Assembly (NCBI RefSeq): GCF_014649715.1
Contig: NZ_BMTO01000010.1
Location: forward strand, 50,998 to 114,997
Source: Streptomyces lateritius
GTDB taxonomy: Bacteria; Actinomycetota; Actinomycetes; Streptomycetales; Streptomycetaceae
DNA length: 64,000 nt
Reading direction: 5' to 3'
Shown: piece after piece, positions 58,354 to 64,000 of the stretch
How positions within the stretch are numbered: the first letter of the stretch is position 1
Layout of the letters: every line of letters begins with the position of its first letter
The notes under the pieces: model-generated
What the model was told of the DNA's origin: nothing
What the model saw: the letters and a program-made list of their open reading frames with translations, nothing else
Databases searched by the model: none
Position numbers and translations under genes: made by a program

Positions 58354-59028
58354 ATGAGCCAATCGCACACCTACGAGAGCGCGCAGCTCCACTGCCAGTC
58401 CCTGCAGACGGCCCTGGAGCGCCTGCGCCGCCAGGGTCTGGGGCGACTCGCGCGGTGGGGCGACCGACTCGCCGAGGTGCTTCCCGCGGGTGGCCGCCTC
58501 CTCGCGGCGGGCAACGGCGGCAGCGCCGCCCAGGCCCAGCATCTGACGGCCGAACTGGTCGGACGCTACCAACGCGAGCGGCCCCCCTACTCGGCCCTCG
58601 CCCTGCACGCGGAGACGTCCAGCGTCACCGCCATCGGGAACGACTACGGCTTCGAGCAGGTCTTCGCCCGGCAGGTCGCCGCGCACGGCCGCACCGGGGA
58701 CGTCCTCATGCTGCTCTCCACCTCCGGGCGCAGCGCGAACCTGCTGTCGGCCGCCATGACCGCGCGCACGGCCGGTCTCACGGTCTGGGCTCTGACCGGT
58801 CCGTCGCCCAATCCCCTGGCGGAGGCGGCCGAGGAGGCCCTCTGCGTCGACGGGGCGACGACGGCCACGGTCCAGGAGGCGCACCTGGTGGCCGTCCACC
58901 TCTTGTGCGAGTTCTTCGACGACGCCGTCGCGACCGCCCCCGCCGCGGCGCCGCGGCGTGCCGCGCTCAACGGCACGCCCCACACGTCGGCCGCGCCCTC
59001 GGTCGCCTTCCTCAGGAGGTCGTCGTGA
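58354..59028 (+). CDS. gmhA: Sedoheptulose 7-phosphate isomerase (SIS domain)
   Basis: 224 residues. The SIS fold shows AGNGGSAAQAQHLTAELVGRY, the GmhA signature with the phosphate-binding serine and the conserved GGS, then AIGNDYGFEQVFARQV and LLSTSGRSANLLSAAM; the catalytic His pair is likely in VQEAHLVAVHLLCEFFD. GmhA turns sedoheptulose 7-phosphate into D-glycero-D-manno-heptose 7-phosphate, the first step to ADP-heptose. The ATG has no ribosome site at normal distance; a strong one is 38 bases upstream. The C-terminal ~35 residues are an extension not needed for the fold. The hldE start overlaps its stop (GTGA). Confidence 0.92.
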   Translation: MSQSHTYESAQLHCQSLQTALERLRRQGLGRLARWGDRLAEVLPAGGRLLAAGNGGSAAQAQHLTAELVGRYQRERPPYSALALHAETSSVTAIGNDYGFEQVFARQVAAHGRTGDVLMLLSTSGRSANLLSAAMTARTAGLTVWALTGPSPNPLAEAAEEALCVDGATTATVQEAHLVAVHLLCEFFDDAVATAPAAAPRRAALNGTPHTSAAPSVAFLRRSS

Positions 59029-60419
59029 ACGAAGACGGACCCCTCGTCGTGGTGGGCGACGTCCTGCTCGACCAGGACGTCGAGGGCCACGCGAGCCGGC
59101 TCGCCCCGGACGCGCCCGTGCCCGTGGTCGACGTGGCGCAGGAGCGGGCCCGGCCCGGCGGGGCCGGTCTCGCCGCCGCGCTCGCGGCCCGCCACCGCCG
59201 CCCGGTCGTCCTGGTCACGGCGCTCGGCCGGGACCCGGCGAGCGAGACCGTCCGGCGCGCGCTGCGGGGACGGGTGAGCCTGGTGGAGATCCCGCTGGAG
59301 GGCACGCTGCCGGTGAAGACGCGGGTTCTGGCCGGCGGTCGTCCGCTGGTCCGGGTCGACCGGGGCGACGGGACGCCGGGCAAGCCGGGCGCGCGGGCGC
59401 TCGACGCTCTCGCCGCCGCCCGCGCCGTCCTCGTGGCCGACTACGGCCGGGGCACCGCGGACGCTCTGCGCCCGGCGCTGGCCGCGGCGGCGGCGCGGGT
59501 CCCGCTGGTGTGGGATCCCCATCCCCGGGGCGGCCCGCCCGTGGCCGGGGCCCGACTGGTCACGCCCAACGCGGCCGAGGCGGCCGCGCTCAGCGCCCTG
59601 GTGGGCGGCTCGCTCGGCGCACACGCCCGCCGGGGCGCCGATCTGGCCGAGCGGTGGGCCGCCGGCTCCGTCGTCGTGACGCTCGGCGAGCGGGGCGCGC
59701 TCCTCACCCGGCCGGGGGCGGCTCCGGTCCTCGTCCCGGCCCCCTTCACCGCGGGCGGCGACCCCTGCGGAGCGGGCGACTGCTTCGCCGCGGCGTCGGC
59801 CGCCGCCCTCGCCGAGGGCGCGCTGCCGGAGGAGGCCGTCACCCGGGCGGTCGCCGAGTCGGCGGCGTTCGTACGGGCCGGTGGCGCGGGCAACAGAGAG
59901 CTGTGGGAACCGGCGACGGTGCCCCGCGACGAGCGGCCGCTGCCCTCGGACGCGCTGCACCTCGCCCGCGAGATCCACGCGCGCGGCGGCACGGTCGTCG
60001 CCACCGGCGGGTGCTTCGATCTGCTCCACGCCGGACATGTGGGGCTCCTGGAGAACGCCGGCCGGATCGGGGACTGCCTGATCGTCTGCGTCAACTCCGA
60101 CGCCTCCGTCACCCGGCTGAAGGGCCCCGGACGGCCACTGACCCCGCTGGCGGACCGGGTCCGCGTGCTGAGCGCCCTCGACAGCGTCGACGCCGTCGCC
60201 GTGTTCGACGAGGAGACTCCCGTACGGCTCCTGGAATCGCTGCGGCCCGACGTCTGGGTGAAGGGCGGCGACTACGCGGTCGAGGAGCTGCCGGAGGCGG
60301 AAGTGCTGCGGAAATGGGGCGGCCAGGCGGTCGTGCTGCCCTATCTCGACGGCCGCTCCACCACCTCGCTCGCCCACCGGGCCGCCAAGGCGGCCGTTCC
60401 CCCGCCGCCCGCCCGATGA
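59025..60419 (+). CDS. hldE: Bifunctional heptose-7-phosphate kinase / heptose-1-phosphate adenylyltransferase
   Basis: 464 residues. Residues ~5-305 are a PfkB/ribokinase domain: VVVGDVLLDQDVEG, RPGGAGLAAALAA, and the catalytic GAGD in GGDPCGAGDCFAAASAA (near residue 249). Residues ~325-464 are a nucleotidyltransferase: TGGCFDLLHAGHVGLLENA with the H-x-G-H motif and the later ISSTxxR-like region replaced by DGRSTTSLAHR. HldE first phosphorylates heptose 7-phosphate at C1 and, after GmhB removes the 7-phosphate, transfers AMP to give ADP-heptose. GTG 59025 has AGGAGG upstream and overlaps gmhA. Length and order match the enterobacterial enzyme. Confidence 0.95.
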   Translation: MNEDGPLVVVGDVLLDQDVEGHASRLAPDAPVPVVDVAQERARPGGAGLAAALAARHRRPVVLVTALGRDPASETVRRALRGRVSLVEIPLEGTLPVKTRVLAGGRPLVRVDRGDGTPGKPGARALDALAAARAVLVADYGRGTADALRPALAAAAARVPLVWDPHPRGGPPVAGARLVTPNAAEAAALSALVGGSLGAHARRGADLAERWAAGSVVVTLGERGALLTRPGAAPVLVPAPFTAGGDPCGAGDCFAAASAAALAEGALPEEAVTRAVAESAAFVRAGGAGNRELWEPATVPRDERPLPSDALHLAREIHARGGTVVATGGCFDLLHAGHVGLLENAGRIGDCLIVCVNSDASVTRLKGPGRPLTPLADRVRVLSALDSVDAVAVFDEETPVRLLESLRPDVWVKGGDYAVEELPEAEVLRKWGGQAVVLPYLDGRSTTSLAHRAAKAAVPPPPAR

Positions 60420-61621
60420 CGGCGCGGGAGGAGGACATGGCCGGCGACGAGACCGCGGGGGCTGCCTCGGCCCCCTGCGGAAGGGGCGGGCGCCGGCCCA
60501 CGGTGCTGGTGCTGCGCGCGCTGGGACTCGGTGACGTGCTGACCTCGGTACCGGCGCTGAGGGCGCTGCGCCGCGGGTTCCCCGGCCACGAGATCGTGCT
60601 GGCCGGTCCCGCGTCGCTGGCGGCGGTCACGGGGGCCACGGGAGCCGTGGACCGGATGCTGCCGACCCGGGCCCCGGGGCGCGAGGTCCCGGCGGAGCTG
60701 CCGTGGAGTGGCCCGCCACCGGAACTCGCGGTCGATCTGCACGGCTGTGGGCCGCTCAGTCACCGACTCCTGGAGCGGACGGGCGCGGGTGCGCTGTGGG
60801 CGTTCCGGCACGCGGACATGCCCGCTCTGGACGGTCCGCGGTGGCGTCCGGACGAGCACGAGCGGGAGCGCTGGTGCCGGCTGCTGCGCTGGTACGGCCT
60901 GACGGCGGACCCCGACGAGCTGTGCATCCCGGCACCCACCGTGCCGTCCCCAGCCCCGGGGGCCGTGGTCCTGCATCCCGGGGCGGACTCCGGGGCTCGC
61001 CGCTGGCCGGCGGAGCGGTACGCCGCCGTGGCCGGGGCTCTGCGCCGGGCGGGACAGCGTGTGGTGGTGACGGCGGGACCCGGCGAGGAGGCGGCCGCGG
61101 CGGCGGTGGCCTCGCGCGCGGGTCTGTCCCTGGCGGAGGTCCTCGGCGGGCCCGAGGGTGTCCCCTTCGCCCGGCTGTGCGCACTGCTCGCGCGGTCCCG
61201 CTGCGTGGTGGTGGGCGACACGGGGATCGCCCATCTCGCGTCGGCGCTCGGAGCCCGCTCCGTGGTGCTGTTCGGGCCGGTGTCGCCGCGGCTGTGGGGG
61301 CCGCCCACGGCAGGACCTCACCGGTCTCTGTGGCACCCCTTCCCGGGCGACGACCCCCTGCGGCCGGGAGACCCGCACGGCACCACACCGGACCCGCGGC
61401 TGCTGCGTGTGTCGGTCGAGGAGGTGCTGGGGGCGGTGGAGAGCCTGACGGGCCGCGCCGGCGGAACCGCGGGGGCGGTCCTGTCCGGTGACACTCCCCG
61501 GCCGCATGACTCGGGTCGGCCCGGGGGCGCCGGCTCCCTCGGCGGCGAGCAGCCGGCCGGCGGCGGGTGCCCGGAGGGGAAGGGCGGCAGAGCCGCCGGC
61601 CCCGTGAGGACGGGGTCGTGA
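60416..61621 (+). CDS. Family 9 glycosyltransferase (heptosyltransferase-like)
   Basis: 401 residues from ATG 60416 (overlap with hldE). After ~28 low-complexity residues comes TVLVLRALGLGDVLTSVPAL, the GT9 start motif, then AVDLHGCGPLSHRLL, VVLHPGADSGARRWPAERYA and the donor motif VVGDTGIAHLASALGARSVV; SPRLWGPP follows. Compared with the other GT9 it keeps the R-W-P-A-E-R-Y segment seen in WaaF/WaaC-type enzymes. The last ~55 residues are Gly/Pro-rich. Two GT9 enzymes suggest at least two heptose (or ADP-sugar) transfers. It is the last gene of the plus-strand cluster. Confidence 0.92.
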   Translation: MTAREEDMAGDETAGAASAPCGRGGRRPTVLVLRALGLGDVLTSVPALRALRRGFPGHEIVLAGPASLAAVTGATGAVDRMLPTRAPGREVPAELPWSGPPPELAVDLHGCGPLSHRLLERTGAGALWAFRHADMPALDGPRWRPDEHERERWCRLLRWYGLTADPDELCIPAPTVPSPAPGAVVLHPGADSGARRWPAERYAAVAGALRRAGQRVVVTAGPGEEAAAAAVASRAGLSLAEVLGGPEGVPFARLCALLARSRCVVVGDTGIAHLASALGARSVVLFGPVSPRLWGPPTAGPHRSLWHPFPGDDPLRPGDPHGTTPDPRLLRVSVEEVLGAVESLTGRAGGTAGAVLSGDTPRPHDSGRPGGAGSLGGEQPAGGGCPEGKGGRAAGPVRTGS

Positions 61622-61679
61622 CCGACGCGGTCGCGACCGGTGCGGTCGTGACCGACGTGGTCGTGACCGGTACGGAGGC
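61620..61679. repeat. 15-bp tandem repeat, four units
   Basis: GACCGACGCGGTCGC, GACCGGTGCGGTCGT, GACCGACGTGGTCGT and GACCGGTACGGAGGC follow each other directly from 61620, starting at the GT9 stop. Units contain dyads such as GACCG...CGGTC, so the array could fold and act as a terminator between the convergent genes. Confidence 0.65.
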
Positions 61680-61779
61680 GACCCTGGTGCGGATACACGG
61701 GACAGCCATGGCGGTGCGGGCACGCGGGGCAGGCACGGCCGGGCACGAGCCGCGCGCCCGTACCGCACCCGCCCGTGCG

Positions 61780-63189
61780 TCAGACCGCGGTCTCCAGCTC
61801 GGTGCGCGACGTCGGCAGGGGTGCCGTACTGGGCTTCAGCGCCTCGCTGAGCGGAGCCTCGACGATCTCGTCGACCGACGGGGCCTTGGCGGCCGTCGCC
61901 GCGCTGCGGCCCCGTGTCAGGAACGCCGCGCCGACGGTGGACGCGACCAGCAGGCCACCCGCCACGAGCGCTCCGCGTACCCCGAGCACCTCCATGAGCA
62001 GGCCGAGCGTCGGGGGCGCGGCGAGCCCCCACAACGTACGGATGCTGTTCCAGGCGCCCAGGACCCGTCCGCGCATGTGGGCCGGCGGGTCGGTCTGCAG
62101 CACGGTGCTCTGGGCGGTGTCCGCGACGGACTCCGCGATCGCCATGGGCAGGACGAGGACGAGCAGGACCGCGACCGAGGGCGAGAGGCCGGCGAGGACC
62201 TGGAGCAGGGCTCCGGCGACCGTCAGCATGCCCACGAGGCGTACCCCGGGGCGGCGCAGCCTGGCTCCGAGCACCGCACCGACGATTCCGCCCACGGCGA
62301 GGACGGTGGCCACGGTGCTGAACGTGCCGGCGTCACCCGCGAGGGGGCCGGTGACGAGGACCACCAGGGTCAGCGAGTAGTTGCGGCCGAAGAGCGCGCT
62401 GATGCCGTTGAGGCCGGCGAGCGCGACGAGCCGCGGACGGCGGGCGAAGAAGACCAGGCCCTCGCGCACACCGGTGTCACGCGGTTTGCGCCGGCCGTCC
62501 CGCGCCGGGCGCGCGGCCGCCGGCTCGGCGGCCCGCTCCTGGCGTCGCACGGGCTTGAGGAAGGGGATCACGCAGGCCACGAAGGCGAAGGAGATGCCGT
62601 TGGCGACATAGGCCGCCGCCGTGCCGAGGACTCCGACCGTCACACCGGCGAGCGCGGCTCCGGCCAGCCGGCCGGCGCTGTGCGCGAGCGAGCCGACACC
62701 GATGGCCGAGGGGACGTCCTCGGACTTGACGAGGTCGTTTCCGAGCAGGGAGCAGGCGGGGCCGTCCACGGTCGCGATGAGGCCGGTGAGCGCGGCCAGG
62801 GCCATCAGCAGGGGGAGATTCAGCTGGTCGAGCGCCACGAGCACGGCGGTGAGCACGGCGACGCCGCCGAGGAGGGCCTGGCCGACCGCGGCCGTCACCT
62901 TCCTGGGCCAACGGTCGACCACCGCGCCGCCCACGGTCCCCAGGAGCAGACCGGGTGCGGCCTGGACGGACATGGAGAGCCCGGTCGCGGCGGCGGAGCC
63001 GGTGATCTGGAGCACCAGCAGGTTCTGGACCGTGAGCTGCATCCAGGTGCCCGCGTTGGAGACGAAGTTGGCGACGGCCCACCAGCGCATGCTGCGTCCC
63101 CGCAGCGAACGCCACGGGGAGCGGTCGTCCCGCGACGCTTCGGAGGCGGAGCCGGGTACGGGCGGGGTGGTGGGGGCGGACGAGGGCAT
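61780..63189 (-). CDS. MFS transporter (DHA3/enterobactin-exporter-like)
   Basis: 469 residues from ATG 63189, with about twelve membrane helices beginning RWWAVANFVSNAGTWMQLTV, the opening motif of the DHA3/EntS branch; VDRWPRKVTAAVGQ is the motif A loop and HMRGRVLGAWNSIRTLWG the mid-protein counterpart. Members export siderophores, drugs or other small products. The start is uncertain: there is no good ribosome site before 63189, and GTG 63450 would add 87 polar residues. It is convergent with the heptose cluster; export of that cluster's product is possible but unproven. Confidence 0.88.
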   Translation of the reverse strand: MPSSAPTTPPVPGSASEASRDDRSPWRSLRGRSMRWWAVANFVSNAGTWMQLTVQNLLVLQITGSAAATGLSMSVQAAPGLLLGTVGGAVVDRWPRKVTAAVGQALLGGVAVLTAVLVALDQLNLPLLMALAALTGLIATVDGPACSLLGNDLVKSEDVPSAIGVGSLAHSAGRLAGAALAGVTVGVLGTAAAYVANGISFAFVACVIPFLKPVRRQERAAEPAAARPARDGRRKPRDTGVREGLVFFARRPRLVALAGLNGISALFGRNYSLTLVVLVTGPLAGDAGTFSTVATVLAVGGIVGAVLGARLRRPGVRLVGMLTVAGALLQVLAGLSPSVAVLLVLVLPMAIAESVADTAQSTVLQTDPPAHMRGRVLGAWNSIRTLWGLAAPPTLGLLMEVLGVRGALVAGGLLVASTVGAAFLTRGRSAATAAKAPSVDEIVEAPLSEALKPSTAPLPTSRTELETAV

Positions 63190-63578
63190 GGTGGAGGAAG
63201 GCACAGGAATACCAGGGGTGTGCGCGGCGGCGCGGACGGGGGAGGTGGCAGGGATCCGCCCCGAATCCCGGTGTGCCCCAGCGAGGTTGCGCGAAGGCTC
63301 GGTGAGCGGCGGGAGGTCCCGGCGACCCATCGTGGCAGACGGTTCTCGAGAAGCCACGGCCCGATGCGGCGAGGGCGCGCGCCGAGGAACCCTGAAAGGC
63401 CCAACTGCCTTACGGGGTAAGGACGCAGGACTGCTGGTGTGCTTGCTCACACCCTGTGAACCTGCGGCGTGCGGCGTAATCCGCCGCGCGCCCGGGGCCG
63501 GGACGACTTCAGATGAGGAAGGGAAGGAACGGCCTCCGTCGGGGTGCCGGCAAGGAACACCGCATCGAAGGGAAACCG
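63190..63578. other. Region between divergent MFS and SDR genes
   Basis: The minus-strand frame of the MFS gene stays open to a GTG at 63450, so part of this may be coding. The plus side from about 63450 should hold the SDR promoter; GAAGGGAAA just before 63579 is its ribosome site. No repeats or other gene recognised. Confidence 0.4.
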
Positions 63579-64000
63579 ATGAACAGCGGAGTACAGGTGG
63601 AGCTGGACGGCAAGCAGGCGCTGGTCACCGGCGGTGCCCGGGGTCTGGGGGCCGCGATCGCCCGACGGCTCGCGCGCGCCGGGGCGTCCGTCCTGGTCGC
63701 GGACGTACGCCAGGACCTGGCGAAGGAGATGTGCGAGGCCCTGCTCGCCGAGGGCTGCCGGGCCCGCCCCGTCAGCCTGGACGTCCGGGACCCGGAAGCC
63801 GTGGCCGATGTCTTCCGTGACCTGGACGAGGACGGGGAGGCGGTCGACATCCTGGTCAACAACGCTGCCGTCGACGTGACGAAGTCCGTGGCGGAACTCA
63901 CCGCCGAGGAGATGACCCGGGTCGTCTCCACCAACCTGCTCGGACCGATGTACCTGTGCCGCGAAAGCTACGGGCGCATGGTGACCCGTGGCGGCGGCCA
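63579..64000 (+). CDS. Short-chain dehydrogenase/reductase, 3' end outside window
   Basis: ATG 63579 with GAAGGGAAA; 140 residues visible, open at the edge. ALVTGGARGLGAAIARRLA is the TGxxxGxG cofactor loop, VLVADVRQDLAKEM has the Asp typical of NAD preference, VSLDVRDPEAVADVF gives the adenine-pocket Asp, and DILVNNAAVDVTKSV the NNAG equivalent. The Ser-Tyr-Lys active site would lie beyond the window. Its plus-strand position right after the heptose block makes a role in the same pathway possible, but it is separated from that block by the oppositely oriented MFS gene. Confidence 0.9.
   Translation, partial: MNSGVQVELDGKQALVTGGARGLGAAIARRLARAGASVLVADVRQDLAKEMCEALLAEGCRARPVSLDVRDPEAVADVFRDLDEDGEAVDILVNNAAVDVTKSVAELTAEEMTRVVSTNLLGPMYLCRESYGRMVTRGGG

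Overview
The window is typical Streptomyces chromosome. Third codon positions are almost always G or C, GTG and TTG starts are common, and the families are characteristic of the genus (Cds1-type enzyme, DUF5134, DUF6421, DUF6986, RsbW-like ATPase, F420-dependent reductase). It carries about 56 intact protein genes plus two partial genes at the edges, two broken genes, one 26-residue leader peptide, two copies of an intergenic repeat, and several operator, promoter and terminator sites. I saw no rRNA, tRNA, CRISPR array or intact insertion sequence.

1-24.4 kb is mostly core-like and regulatory: a large membrane protein with hydrolase motifs, DeoR and two SRPBCC proteins, a cysteine synthase/desulfhydrase-like enzyme, an anti-sigma-type ATPase, a methyltransferase, a ROK regulator, an endonuclease III-like protein and an MFS carrier read from an apparently leaderless mRNA. 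Then follow a TetR/F420-reductase divergon with three operators, a geranylgeranyl-reductase-like enzyme, an M20 dipeptidase, a metallo-beta-lactamase-fold protein, a P-loop kinase/Nudix fusion, a ROK glucokinase divergent from a LacI regulator, a membrane Ser/Thr kinase and a DUF6986 aldolase-like protein.

24.4-33.2 kb runs mainly on the minus strand: etfBA, a flavin reductase preceded by a leader peptide, a thioredoxin-like protein, a divergent lysophospholipid acyltransferase, B3/B4 and transglutaminase-like genes, and a compact operon DUF6421-SDR-threonine aldolase. A decayed esterase gene follows. 34.3-45.7 kb carries single genes: glycerophosphodiesterase, GNAT, DUF5134 plus M56 peptidase, PAP2 phosphatase, TetR, LVIVD-repeat protein, DUF305 lipoprotein, a ferredoxin-NADP reductase-like flavoprotein, an ArsR/old-yellow-enzyme divergon and an Asp-box propeller.

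45.7-50.4 kb looks accessory. It holds a secreted endonuclease/phosphatase-fold protein with FG-GAP-like repeats, a small secreted protein, and a longer gene interrupted by an in-frame TAG at codon 26 whose C-terminal module matches the small protein. Long stretches between them hold nothing I recognise.

50.5-61.6 kb is the most interesting block: ten plus-strand genes, mostly joined by 4-bp stop/start overlaps. They encode a sugar-nucleotide epimerase/decarboxylase, an O-carbamoyltransferase, a GT2, a GmhB-like HAD phosphatase, two GT9 heptosyltransferase-like enzymes, two further glycosyltransferases, GmhA and HldE. Together they predict ADP-heptose synthesis, transfer to a glycan or small molecule, and carbamoylation, in an organism without lipopolysaccharide. 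An MFS carrier and an SDR cut by the window edge follow.
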